Shown here in pieces: positions 9,607 to 18,723 of a stretch of DNA of 64,000 bases (positions within the stretch are counted from its first letter, which is position 1; each line of letters starts with the position of its first letter). Location of the stretch: assembly GCA_020639135.1 (NCBI GenBank), contig JACKHE010000007.1, positions 1-64,000 of the forward strand, written 5' to 3'. The notes beneath the pieces are model-generated. The model searched no databases. It was given only the letters and a program-made list of their open reading frames with translations, and was not told the DNA's origin. Both the position numbers and the translations under genes were made by a program. The DNA is from Phycisphaeraceae bacterium. Its GTDB lineage: Bacteria > Planctomycetota > Phycisphaerae > Phycisphaerales > UBA1924.

Positions 9607-10841
9607 TCGTCATCCGGTGGTTCGTCCAGACGGTGGTCTCGGCCTTCGCCCAGATCTGGGCGAACCGCGCCAGGTCCATCCTCACCTCCCTGGGCATCAT
9701 CGTCGCCACCGCGCTCGTCCTGAGCGTCATCGGCGCCATCACCGGGATGAAGAACTACGTGCTCAACGAGTTCCAGACTGTCGGCGCGCGGATGATCTTC
9801 ATGGACGGGACCGTCCCCGCCTCCATGGAGAACAAGGTCAGCTGGCTCCAGGTCCAGATGACCGAGGAGGAGTGCAACGCCATCCTCGAGAACTGCCCCT
9901 CCATCGACCTCATCACGCCGCACTGGTACGGCGCCTACGAGGTCCGCCACGGCGAGGACGTCAAGCAGGTTGTCTGCTGGGGCATCTGGGAGACCTGGCA
10001 CGAGATCAACAACCGCTACTGCATCAAGGGCAGGCCCTTCTCGAAGATCGACCGCGACGAGGCCAGGCAGGTCTGCATTATCAACGAGACCGCCATCGAG
10101 GAGTTCAACCTCAACAAGGACCCCGTCGGCGACTTTCTCCTGATCAAGAACCGGCGGTTCCTCATCGTCGGCGTCGTCGAGACCAAGGTCGTCTCGCCCA
10201 TGTTCGGCGGGGGGCAGGCGCGATCGGAGATCTACATCCCCTTCGAGCAGGCGAGGAAGCTCAACGCCAACGGCTGGATCAACTACTGCCTGGCCCGAGT
10301 CGTCACCCCCGAGTCCGCCAACGACGCCCAGGCCGAGGCGCGCTTCGTGCTCCGGTCCATGCGCAAGCTCCAGCCCGACGAGGAGGACACCTTCGTCATC
10401 AACGTCATGCAGCAGTTCATCGACGGCTTCAAGAAGGTCGCCGGCATCATGACCGCCGTGCTCGCCGGCATCGTCGGCATCTCGCTGGTCGTCGGGGGCG
10501 TGGGCATCATGAACATCATGCTCGTCTCCGTCTCCGAGCGCACCCGCGAGATCGGCCTCCGCAAGGCCGTCGGCGCCAGGCCCGCCGTCATCCTCGCCCA
10601 GTTCCTCGTCGAGGCGGTCGCCATGTGCATCGTGGGCGGCGCGCTGGGCATGATCCTGGCGCAGCTGCTGATGGTCGCCTTCTCCTTCATGCCCAACGCC
10701 CAGCTCTCCGGCTCCGAGATCCCGCTCTGGGCGATCGTCCTGGCCGTCGGCTTCAGCGTCGGCACCGGGCTCCTCTTCGGCATCCTCCCCGCGTTCAAGG
10801 CCTCCAGGCTCGACCCGATCGACGCCCTGCGCCACGAGTAA
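9603..10841 (+). CDS. ABC transporter permease, MacB/FtsX type (first copy)
   Basis: 412 residues. The start at ATG 9603 is set by SD GGAGG 7 nt upstream and the 4-nt overlap with the ATPase gene. The layout is one N-terminal TM (~SILTSLGIIVATALVLSVIG), a large periplasmic MacB-PCD domain (~45-270), then three C-terminal TMs. The conserved stretch GVGIMNIMLVSVSERTREIG followed by LRKAVGARP marks the MacB/LolCE family. It ends in DPIDALRHE. It works with the preceding ATPase in mechanotransmission-type export from the periplasm or outer leaflet. Substrate is not evident. Confidence 0.93.
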
Positions 10842-10887
10842 TCAACCCCCCGCGCCGCGCCGGCGCCCGGCGCCCGAAAGGACGGTC

Positions 10888-12120
10888 ATGTTCATCCGCT
10901 TCATGCTCCAGACCGTCGTCCTGGCGCTCACCCAGATCTGGTCCAACAAGTTCCGCGCCGCGCTGACCGCGCTGGGCATCGTCATCGGCGTCTCCGCCGT
11001 CGTGTCCGTCATCGCCGGGCTCGGCGGCATGCGCGCCGGGATCATGAGCGAGCTCGAATCCCTCGGCGCCAAGAAGGTCTGGATCTGGGGCAACGTCCCG
11101 CGCACCCTCCGCGGCAAGCTCGGCTGGGACAAGGTGATGCTCACCGTCGAGGAGGTCAACGCCATCACCGAGCACTGCCCCTCCATCGAGGCGCTCACGC
11201 CGCTGATCCAGAGCAGCTGGGACGTCACCGCGGGAGAGCGCACCGTCTCGGGTGTCGCCGTCACGGGCATCGGCCTCGACTGGCACAAGGTCGAGAACCG
11301 CGAGATCCTCCAGGGCCGCCCGATGTCGCGCATCGATCACGACGAGAAGCGCCCCGTCTGCGTCATCAACGAGGAGGCCATCCCCGAGCTCGACCTGAAC
11401 ATCGACCCCGTCGGGCAACACCTGCTGATCGACGGCAACCGGTTCCTCATCGTCGGCGTCGTCGAGAACGAGCCCAAGAGTGTCTTCACAGGCAGCGACA
11501 CCAACGCGCAGGTCCTCATCCCCTACGAGACCTCGCTCAAGATGAACCGCTACGGCTGGATCTGGGCGACCGCATCCATCGCATCGCCGGATCTGGTGGA
11601 CGAGGCGCGGCGTGAGGTCCGCTTCGTCCTGCGCAAGCTCCGCAACCTCAGCCCGGAGGACGAGGACACCTTCAACATCGAGATCCTCCAGCAGGCCATC
11701 GACCAGTTCAATGGGATGGCCGCCGCCATCACCGCGGTGGTGGGGGGCGTCGTCAGCGTGCTCATGCTCGTCGCCGGCATCGGCATCATGAACATCATGC
11801 TCGCCTCGGTGAGCGAGCGGACGCGCGAGATCGGGCTGCGCAAGGCCGTCGGCGCCAGACCCGCCGTCGTCATGCTGCAGTTCCTTGCCGAGGCCGTCAC
11901 GCTCTGCGTCGTCGGCGCCGTCATCGGGCTGCTGGTCGGGCAGGGGCTCGTGCTCCTGGCCCAGGCCTTCCCCAAGTGGAATCTCGACAAATCTTCCATC
12001 CCCGCGTGGGCAATGATCATGGCCGTCGCCTTCAGCGCCGGCTGCGGCATCGTCTTCGGCATGTTCCCCGCCATCAAGGCGGCGAGAATGGACCCCATCG
12101 AGGCCCTCAGACATGAATAA
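10888..12120 (+). CDS. ABC transporter permease, MacB/FtsX type (second copy)
   Basis: 410 residues, same architecture as the preceding permease and clearly paralogous (shared NIMLxSVSERTREIGLRKAV, same DPIEALRHE end). The periplasmic domains differ much more than the membrane parts. The SD AAAGGA lies about 5 nt before ATG. A single ATPase gene with two permeases suggests a LolCE-like heterodimer rather than the MacB homodimer; that is inference. It overlaps the outer-membrane channel gene by 8 nt. Confidence 0.93.
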   Translation: MFIRFMLQTVVLALTQIWSNKFRAALTALGIVIGVSAVVSVIAGLGGMRAGIMSELESLGAKKVWIWGNVPRTLRGKLGWDKVMLTVEEVNAITEHCPSIEALTPLIQSSWDVTAGERTVSGVAVTGIGLDWHKVENREILQGRPMSRIDHDEKRPVCVINEEAIPELDLNIDPVGQHLLIDGNRFLIVGVVENEPKSVFTGSDTNAQVLIPYETSLKMNRYGWIWATASIASPDLVDEARREVRFVLRKLRNLSPEDEDTFNIEILQQAIDQFNGMAAAITAVVGGVVSVLMLVAGIGIMNIMLASVSERTREIGLRKAVGARPAVVMLQFLAEAVTLCVVGAVIGLLVGQGLVLLAQAFPKWNLDKSSIPAWAMIMAVAFSAGCGIVFGMFPAIKAARMDPIEALRHE

Positions 12121-13837
12121 CCGTCCCGCTCTCGCGGCCCCCGCCGCCGCGTGCGCTATCGCTGCCGCCGCCCTCGCCGGCTGCGCGCAGAACCCCTTCG
12201 CCACCAGCCGCAGCGACTACGGCGACCGCCCTCCGGCCGAGCGCCTCCGCTCCATCGACGCGATCACCCTCGAGGGCAGCGCCGTCGAGGGCGAGACGCT
12301 CCCCGAGACGCGCGAGGACGTCGCCGATTCGCAGCTCAGCGCCGCGCGGAAGAGCCCCTTCGACGGCCTCGAGACGCTCGACATCTCGCTCGAGCAGATC
12401 CGAGCCTGGACCATCAGCAACAACCTCGACATCCAGGTCGCGCTCGTGGACCCGACCATCGCGAATCAGGGCGTCACCGAGGCCGAGGCCGCCTTCGACG
12501 CCGTCTTCTTCGCCAACCTCAACCGCAACTCCTTCAAGACGCCGACCTCTTCAACGCTGGCGGGCTCCAAGGTGGACACGCTCGACGTGGATCTGGGCGT
12601 CACCGTGCCCCTGCGCACCGGCGGGTCCGTCACCGTGGACTTCCCCTTCAACCGCACCGCCACCAACAACATCTTCTCCACACTCAACCCCGCCTACACC
12701 TCCGACGCCGCGATCTCGATCTCCCAGCCCCTGCTCCGCGGCGCCGGGCATCGCTCCAGCACCCACGGCATCCGCGTCGCCGCGCTCAACGAGGGCGTCA
12801 GCGAATCCCGGACCAAGCAGGAGATCATCCGGCAGCTCGCCGCCGCGGACCGCCTGTACTGGCGCCTCTACGCCGCGCGCAAGAGCCTGGAGGTCGCGCA
12901 GAGCCAGTACGAGCTCGCCGTCGCGCAGCTCGACCGCGCCAAGCGCCGCGTGGACGCCGGCGACCTGCCCGAGGTCGAGGTCATCCGCGCCGAGGACGGC
13001 GTCGCCAGCAGGCTCGAGGACATCATCGTCAACGAGAACCTCGTCCTGACTCGCCAGCGCGAGCTCAAGCGCCTCATCCATGTCGATGGCCTCGAGCAGC
13101 GGACCGACATCGTGCTCATCCCCTCGACCGAGCCCGACCCCGTCCGCTACGACGTCGATCCCGACGCCTACGTTGACGCCGCGCTCGCCAACCGCATGGA
13201 GCTCCTCCAGCTCGAACTCCAGCTCACCATCGACGAGAGCACGATCGACTTCGAGCGCAACCAGGCCCTGCCCCTGTTCACACTCGATTACACCTACCGC
13301 CTCAACGGCCTGGGCTCGTCCATCAACGAATCCCTCGGCGTCACCCGAGACGCCGAGTTCGACGACTGGCTCGTCGGTCTCCGCGCCGAGGTCCCCATCG
13401 GCAACGACGCCGCCAGGTCCCGCGTCCGCCGCGCCATCCTCCAGCGGCTCCAGCGCCTTTCCTCAAAGGAGTCCCGCGAGCAGTCCATCGAGCAGGAGGT
13501 CCTCGACGCGATCGACACGATCGAGTCCGGCTGGCAGCGCATCCTCGCCGCCCGCCTGTCCTCAATCGCCGCGGGCCGGACGCTCGAAGCCGAGCAGCGC
13601 CAGTTCGAGGTCGGCCGCCGCACGAGCACCGACGTGCTCGACGCCGCGACGCGCCTCGCCCAGGCGCAGTCCGCCGAGATTGCCGCGCTGACCGACTACG
13701 AGATCGCGCAGATCGACCTCGCCTTCGCCACCGGCACCATCCTCGGCAAGACCCGCGTGGACTGGTCGCCCGCCGTCCCTGCCGGCACGGATCCCGGCGG
13801 CCCGGTCATCGACCCCGACTTCCTCGCGTCGAACTGA
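12113..13837 (+). CDS. TolC-family outer-membrane efflux lipoprotein
   Basis: 574 residues. A lipoprotein signal (APAAACAIAAAALAGC, Cys ~24) precedes a TolC/OEP fold with two repeats of long helices and beta strands (e.g. LSLEQIRAWTISNNLDIQ-like start, SQPLLRGAGHRSST, FEVGRRTSTDVLDAATRLA). It would be the outer-membrane duct for the adaptor and ABC genes, completing a tripartite exporter. Last gene of the operon. It overlaps the second permease and its start ATG lies inside that gene, so it is probably translated by coupling. No strong terminator follows; there is a palindrome at 13867-13880. Confidence 0.92.
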   Translation: MNNRPALAAPAAACAIAAAALAGCAQNPFATSRSDYGDRPPAERLRSIDAITLEGSAVEGETLPETREDVADSQLSAARKSPFDGLETLDISLEQIRAWTISNNLDIQVALVDPTIANQGVTEAEAAFDAVFFANLNRNSFKTPTSSTLAGSKVDTLDVDLGVTVPLRTGGSVTVDFPFNRTATNNIFSTLNPAYTSDAAISISQPLLRGAGHRSSTHGIRVAALNEGVSESRTKQEIIRQLAAADRLYWRLYAARKSLEVAQSQYELAVAQLDRAKRRVDAGDLPEVEVIRAEDGVASRLEDIIVNENLVLTRQRELKRLIHVDGLEQRTDIVLIPSTEPDPVRYDVDPDAYVDAALANRMELLQLELQLTIDESTIDFERNQALPLFTLDYTYRLNGLGSSINESLGVTRDAEFDDWLVGLRAEVPIGNDAARSRVRRAILQRLQRLSSKESREQSIEQEVLDAIDTIESGWQRILAARLSSIAAGRTLEAEQRQFEVGRRTSTDVLDAATRLAQAQSAEIAALTDYEIAQIDLAFATGTILGKTRVDWSPAVPAGTDPGGPVIDPDFLASN

Positions 13838-13866
13838 ATCAACGCATTCGCACGCCGCGCGCAGCA

Positions 13867-13880
13867 ACACAATGTTGTGT
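13867..13880. repeat. Short palindrome ACACAA-TG-TTGTGT
   Basis: A perfect 6+2+6 palindrome 29 nt after the TolC-family stop and between convergent genes. A longer relative occurs at 49340-49359. It could be a weak terminator stem or a protein site; no T-run follows. Confidence 0.35.
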
Positions 13881-13913
13881 CACACTCGCAGCAAGATGTA
13901 TGGGTTGAGCGGT

Positions 13914-14138
13914 TCAGCCCTGCGCCGCGGCCACCGGCTTGATCGCGCCGACCACCGCCGGACGCTCGGCGAGGATCTGATCCGCGACCTCGCGGCGGTG
14001 CACCTCGATGTTCCGTGGGAACTCGAACGCAAGCCGCACCCGGTCGCCCTTGATCCCCGCCACGCGAACAATCCCTGTGGGATCGTTCGGATCGCCGATG
14101 ACGACCTCTTCGCCCTCACGCCTCGTGATGACAAGCAT
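13914..14138 (-). CDS. csrA: Carbon storage regulator CsrA
   Basis: 74 residues beginning MLVITRREGEEVVIGD, the standard CsrA N-terminus, with the core VRLAFEFPRNIEVHRREVAD containing the RNA-binding region. It binds GGA motifs in mRNA leaders and controls translation. A longer frame reaches to 14261, but ATG 14138 has a perfect SD AGGAGGT 7 nt upstream and matches the family start. The C-terminal tail (~20 residues, Ala-rich) is longer than in E. coli. Monocistronic; convergent with the efflux operon. Confidence 0.95.
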   Translation of the reverse strand: MLVITRREGEEVVIGDPNDPTGIVRVAGIKGDRVRLAFEFPRNIEVHRREVADQILAERPAVVGAIKPVAAAQG

Positions 14139-14327
14139 AAATCGGACCTCCTGTCCAGCCGATCTCGCACCACGCGATTCGGCCCCACCACAATCCAGAC
14201 TACCAGCCGTGACCATCCCGTCAAACCGGCAATCGCCGAGTCTGAACGTTTTGTTCACCATGCAAACACAATGTAAGTGCCCGCCAACTGTTGGTTTTCG
14301 CGCGTTTTGGCGCGTCGCTGACGGGAT

Positions 14328-14585
14328 TCAGTCCACCGCCATGACGCCGGTGATCTCCGGGACATGCGCCCTGAGATTCTCCTCAATTCCCATCTTGAGC
14401 GTCATTTCGCTCGAAGGACACCCCACGCATGCGCCCTTGAATCGGATCTCCACCACTTTTTTGGCGGTCACCGAAACCAGTTCGATATCCCCACCGTCCC
14501 GCTGGATCATCGGGCGCAGCGCCTCGACCACCGCCCGGACGCGGTCAATCAGGGGGGCGGCATCGTGCTTGTGGGCATGGCTCAA
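14328..14585 (-). CDS. NifU C-terminal-like Fe-S scaffold protein
   Basis: 85 residues. The single domain matches the NifU C-terminal/NfuA core: RVRAVVEALRPMIQRDGGDI, and the cluster-binding motif GACVGCPSSEMTLKMGIE with C-x-x-C. It probably carries [4Fe-4S] clusters to apoproteins such as the aconitase-family enzyme in this window (inference). The start is a TTG at 14585, preceded by GGAG at about 9 nt; no in-frame ATG exists near the N-terminus. Confidence 0.88.
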   Translation of the reverse strand: MSHAHKHDAAPLIDRVRAVVEALRPMIQRDGGDIELVSVTAKKVVEIRFKGACVGCPSSEMTLKMGIEENLRAHVPEITGVMAVD

Positions 14586-14711
14586 GGGCGGTGGCTCCGG
14601 TCGTGGTCAGATTGTGCCCCCCGCGCCGCCCCGAGGCAAGCCAGAGCGTCCGGATCAAGCCTCCGGCCGCACGATCCGCGCGGTTGCCCGCCGCCCACGA
14701 CTACACTCCGC

Positions 14712-16214
14712 ATGATGCCCCGAACAAGACAAACCTCACGCGCACTCGCCGTCCGGACCCGCTTCCTCGTTTCCTGCTGCGCTGTAGCGATCGCTTCGCT
14801 CCAGGGCTGCGGCGGGAGCGCCGCACAGCGCGCCGACCGTGATCCGCTGGGCGCCCTGGCCGACCCGGCCGCGGGCTCCGAAAGCAAGCTCCGCGCCGTC
14901 GCCGCCGTCGCCGGGATGGGCCGTTCCGGCGAGCTCGAGCCCGACGCCGCGCGAGAGATGCTCAAGAAGGTCGCCTGGGGCCGCGGCAACCGCCCCAACG
15001 TGCGCAACGCCGCGATCGACGAGCTGTTCCGGGACGACGCCGACGACACGGCTCGGATGCTTTCGCTGATGCTCCCGACCGAGAGCCAGTGGCCGGTGAT
15101 CGAGCACGTCTGCGATCTCGCCGTCGAGTCCGACGAGGAATCACTGGTCCCCGCGCTGGTCCGGAGCTGGTCGCGGTTCGTGCAGCGCCCCAGCGACGAA
15201 GACCGCCCCGAGCGCGCCGCGCTGCTGGCGCTGCGCCCCGATCAATCCATCGAGAAGACCGTCTTCGACGTCTTCGCGAAGGAGCACGACCCCGACGACC
15301 AGTTCGGCGAGCGCACCCGGCGCGACGCCTGGACGCTGCTGTCGCGCATCGACCCCGACGGCGCGCTGACCCAGGGCTATGTCGCGAAGGCGCCCGACGC
15401 GCCGGGCGATCCCCTGCTCGCGGACCTGCAGTCCGCCGCGCGGGATCTCGGCGCCATCCCGCTGACGACCGAGCAGCTCGACTGGGTCGAGGATCTGCGC
15501 AAGCCTGAGTACGCGGAGTTCTGGAGCCGCGCCAGGAAACTGATCGCCGCACTGACCCCCGAGCAGCGCGAGGGCTTCGAGCTCCGCCACGCCGCCGGCG
15601 TGCTCTGGGCCTCGCAGCACCGCAGCGACTGGCTGGCGGCGTCGCGGCGGGAGCTCCTCGACCAGCTCGAACGCGACATCCAGGACCGCCGGCACACCCG
15701 CCGCACCGACGGCTACACCGACGCGATGGCGGCGCCGCGCGAGACGATCGAGCAGTGGCGCCGGGACCTCGTCTGGGGCGATGCGCTGCTGCTGTGCATC
15801 GCCGACGAGGCCGTCCGGGACCCGCGCATCGTGCGCGAGCTCTTCGAGCAGGCGGACCACGACCAGCGCGACGAATCGACCGAGCACGGCGGCGTCCTCG
15901 ACGCCGATCCCGACGGGGGGTTCGTGGCGCTCTCGTACCCGCCGCGCCCCGCGCAGCGCGCCGGGGACAACCGCTTCGTCGCCTCCCCCGAGCTGCTCCA
16001 CGCCGGCGCGGCGGCGCTCTTCCACTACCACTTCCACGCCCAGTCCCACAACAACGGCGACTACGCCGGGCCGGGCTCGGGCGACCTCGAATACGCCAAG
16101 CGCTTCGGCCGGACCTGCATCGTGCTGACGTTCATTTCCCGGAACTCATTGGGTGTTGATTGCTACCAGCCGGACGGGGCGCGCATCGACCTCGGCGCCA
16201 TCAGCCGGCCATGA
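14712..16214 (+). CDS. Large lipoprotein with a JAB/DUF4329-like C-terminal segment
   Basis: About 500 residues; ATG at 14712 or 14715. A lipoprotein signal ends at SLQGC (Cys ~33). The body is helical and repeat-like (VRNAAIDELFRDDADDTARM and similar), possibly HEAT-like. The last ~80 residues contain HYHFHAQ, then SGDLEYAKRFG, and end in YQPDGARIDLG. That order, an H-x-H followed by S-x-D and a final strand with Y-x-P-G, resembles JAB/MPN-type metalloprotease domains such as DUF4329. This is a motif-level guess and the glutamate of a JAMM site is not assigned. Upstream of an M48 protease gene. Confidence 0.7.
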   Translation: MMPRTRQTSRALAVRTRFLVSCCAVAIASLQGCGGSAAQRADRDPLGALADPAAGSESKLRAVAAVAGMGRSGELEPDAAREMLKKVAWGRGNRPNVRNAAIDELFRDDADDTARMLSLMLPTESQWPVIEHVCDLAVESDEESLVPALVRSWSRFVQRPSDEDRPERAALLALRPDQSIEKTVFDVFAKEHDPDDQFGERTRRDAWTLLSRIDPDGALTQGYVAKAPDAPGDPLLADLQSAARDLGAIPLTTEQLDWVEDLRKPEYAEFWSRARKLIAALTPEQREGFELRHAAGVLWASQHRSDWLAASRRELLDQLERDIQDRRHTRRTDGYTDAMAAPRETIEQWRRDLVWGDALLLCIADEAVRDPRIVRELFEQADHDQRDESTEHGGVLDADPDGGFVALSYPPRPAQRAGDNRFVASPELLHAGAAALFHYHFHAQSHNNGDYAGPGSGDLEYAKRFGRTCIVLTFISRNSLGVDCYQPDGARIDLGAISRP

Positions 16215-16260
16215 CGGTTCCCCGCCGGGCGCAACAGCCCGCACAGCCCGTACACCGAGC

Positions 16261-17757
16261 ATGCTCCACGCGCTGATCATCGCGATCATCGGCGTCATCG
16301 CCCTGCACGACGCCTTCCCGGCGCTCTTCGCACCGGACCGCGTCGAGAGCGGCGGGTTCGGATCGATGCTCACCGCATCGATGTTCATCGCCCTGCTGCT
16401 GTCGATCTTCGTGGACAGCGCGGTGTGGATCTGCGGCAGGAGGCTGGACCGGACCGGAGCCGTCTCCGCGATCCGGACCGCCGAGCGCGCGGTGAAGATC
16501 TCGCGTGTCGCCGCGGTCGTGGCCTACGGCTGGCTCGTGCTCCGCGCCGGTTTCCTCGACGTCACCCGGGCCGCGATCGGCGACATGGTCATCATCGACG
16601 AGGCGATCGTCGTCACTCCGACGCTGCTGGTGTTCATCGCCGGGTGGTGGTCGATGTACCCCATCGATCGCAGGCTCCACGACGCGGGTCTCGTCGCTCG
16701 GCTCGACGAGGGCAGACCGGTCAGCGCGATGCCATCGAGGTTCAGCTACGTCCTCGACCGCGTCCGGCACGACCTGCTGCTCCTGCTGGCGCCCATCGCG
16801 CTGATCCTCGCCTGGTCGGAGATCGTTCAGTTCGCGCTCGACGATGATCCATGGAGCGGCCACCCCCAGGGTCCGGGCGCCTTGCAGTACGTCCTCACAC
16901 CATGGCTGCAACTGCTCGGCGCCGTCGTCATCCTGGCGCTGGCGCCCATCGTCATCCGCCTGCTCTGGCGCACCACGCCCATCGCGCCGGGGCCGATCCG
17001 CAACCGTTTGACCGCGCTTTGCGAGCGGCAGGGCGTCCGCTTCCGGCAGATCCTCGTCTGGAAGACGCACGGCCTGATGATCAACGGCGCCGTGCTGGGG
17101 TTCATCGCGCCGGTGCGGTATGTTCTGCTGACCGACGCGCTGCTCGAGTCGCTCCCCGAGGACCAGGTCGAGGCGGTGATGGCGCACGAGGTGGGGCACG
17201 TCCGCCGCCGGCACATGCCCTGGCTGCTCGCCTCGCTGGTCGTGGGCCTGGGGATCGCCTCGATGGTGATGACGCTCCTGTCCGAGGGCGTTCTGGCGAT
17301 CGTGCGGGCGCTGGGGTGGCCGGCCGATCCGCTCACATCGATCCTGGAGGTCGCGACGCTGCTGATCGCGGTGATCGCGGGGCTGCTGACTTTCGGCTTC
17401 GTCAGCCGGCGCTTCGAGCGGCAGGCCGACGCCTTCGCCGTGCAGCACATCAGCGGCCTGACCCGCCGCAACGACCCCGGCGCGGGGCTCGTCTGCCAGC
17501 CCGACGCCGCCGACGCGATGGCCGGCGCCCTCGCCTCCGTCGCGGATCTGAATCACATCCCCAGCCGGCGCTGGACCTGGCGCCACGGCTCCATCGCCGG
17601 CCGGCAGCACGCGATCGGCATCCTCATCGGCCAGCCCGTCGAGGCGCTGCCCATCGACACGGTCTGCCGAGCGATCAAGCGGTGGCTCATCGCCGGGTTC
17701 GTCGTCATGGCCCTGCTCGCCTTCGTGACGATGCTCGTGCAGGGGGCCCTCGGGTAA
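16261..17757 (+). CDS. M48-family membrane metallopeptidase
   Basis: 498 residues. The zinc site HEVGH lies in VEAVMAHEVGHVRRRHMPW (~residues 305-323), and FERQADAFAVQ supplies the third ligand. Six or more TM helices surround it (two at the N-terminus, two near residues 180-240, then two after the active site). This places it with the Ste24/HtpX-like proteases of the inner membrane, which act in membrane protein quality control. The start is taken at ATG 16261 (MLHALIIAIIGVIALHDAF), with no good SD. It ends 12 nt before dapF and an AAAGGAG SD spans its stop, so the two may be cotranscribed. Confidence 0.85.
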   Translation: MLHALIIAIIGVIALHDAFPALFAPDRVESGGFGSMLTASMFIALLLSIFVDSAVWICGRRLDRTGAVSAIRTAERAVKISRVAAVVAYGWLVLRAGFLDVTRAAIGDMVIIDEAIVVTPTLLVFIAGWWSMYPIDRRLHDAGLVARLDEGRPVSAMPSRFSYVLDRVRHDLLLLLAPIALILAWSEIVQFALDDDPWSGHPQGPGALQYVLTPWLQLLGAVVILALAPIVIRLLWRTTPIAPGPIRNRLTALCERQGVRFRQILVWKTHGLMINGAVLGFIAPVRYVLLTDALLESLPEDQVEAVMAHEVGHVRRRHMPWLLASLVVGLGIASMVMTLLSEGVLAIVRALGWPADPLTSILEVATLLIAVIAGLLTFGFVSRRFERQADAFAVQHISGLTRRNDPGAGLVCQPDAADAMAGALASVADLNHIPSRRWTWRHGSIAGRQHAIGILIGQPVEALPIDTVCRAIKRWLIAGFVVMALLAFVTMLVQGALG

Positions 17758-17769
17758 AGGAGCCGCGCG

Positions 17770-18630
17770 ATGCGATACACGATGGTCAGCGGGCTCGGCA
17801 ACACCTTCGGCGTCTTTGACGCCACCGACGCGCTCGACCTGACCGAGGCGCAGTGGGCCGAGCTCGCCCGGGCCTTCTGCGATCCGGCGACAGGCGTCGG
17901 CGCCGACGGGATCCTCCTCCTGGGCCCCGGCGAATCCCACGACGACAGCATCACCGTCGCCACGATGCGCATCATCAACGCCGACGGCTCGACGAGCGAG
18001 ATGTGCGGCAACGGGCTCCGCGCCGTCGCCAGACTTCTCGTGGAGCAGGGCCGTGCGCGAGTCGGCGGATCCCTCGGCTTCGTCATCGACACCGACGCCG
18101 GGCAACGGATCTGCCGGGTGGACAAGGCGGATCCGTCGCAGGTGACCACGCAGCTCGGTGTCGCATCGTTCGGACCCGAAGCCGTCGGCGCCGACGCATC
18201 GCAACTCACCCCGGAGGGTGGCGGCGTCTTCCGATTCGGCGCGGAATCGGCATGGTTCGCCTCCGTCGGCAACCCCCACGCCGTGGTCCGGGTGGACGCC
18301 CCCCTGACGGACGCCGACCTCGCGTCGCGGGGCGAGGCGATCGAGCGGGCGCCCGCCTTCCCCGCGCGCATCAACGCGCAGTTCGCCCGGATCCTGAGCC
18401 CCCGCGCCGTCGCCGTCCAGAGCTGGGAGCGGGGCGCCGGCGCCACCCGCGCCTGCGGCACCGGCGCCGCCGCGGTTGTCAGCGCCCTGCACGACGCGGG
18501 GCTGGTCGAGGCCGGCGTGGTGGTCTCGCTGCCCGGCGGGGATCTGGCGATCGAGATCGACCCTCTGGGCATGATCACCCAGCGGGGACCGGCGCGGATT
18601 GTGCGGACCGGCGACTGGCCCCTCGGCTGA
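17770..18630 (+). CDS. dapF: Diaminopimelate epimerase
   Basis: 286 residues. It converts LL- to meso-diaminopimelate for lysine and peptidoglycan. The two catalytic Cys motifs are intact: NADGSTSEMCGNGLRAVARL and ERGAGATRACGTGAAA. The N-terminus departs from the usual FTKMHGLGNDF and reads MRYTMVSGLGNTFGVFD. A clean AAAGGAG lies 7 nt before ATG. A DAP route implies DAP-type peptidoglycan and/or lysine synthesis, which bears on whether the neighbouring aconitase-like enzyme could act in an alpha-aminoadipate lysine pathway. Confidence 0.95.
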   Translation: MRYTMVSGLGNTFGVFDATDALDLTEAQWAELARAFCDPATGVGADGILLLGPGESHDDSITVATMRIINADGSTSEMCGNGLRAVARLLVEQGRARVGGSLGFVIDTDAGQRICRVDKADPSQVTTQLGVASFGPEAVGADASQLTPEGGGVFRFGAESAWFASVGNPHAVVRVDAPLTDADLASRGEAIERAPAFPARINAQFARILSPRAVAVQSWERGAGATRACGTGAAAVVSALHDAGLVEAGVVVSLPGGDLAIEIDPLGMITQRGPARIVRTGDWPLG

Positions 18631-18657
18631 GTCGTTGCCTGCGCAGCGGCAACGACT
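18630..18657. repeat. Inverted repeat / hairpin after dapF
   Basis: A perfect 10-bp stem AGTCGTTGCC / GGCAACGACT with an 8-nt loop TGCGCAGC begins at the last base of the dapF stop. It has no T-run and may belong to the same short-repeat family as the hairpins at 38.6 kb, or reduce readthrough into the next operon. Confidence 0.5.
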
Positions 18658-18723
18658 ACCATGCCCATTCATCACCGGATGTGGGGCCTTCCGCTCCCCG
18701 CCCGGCCCCCTGGAGGGCCACCA

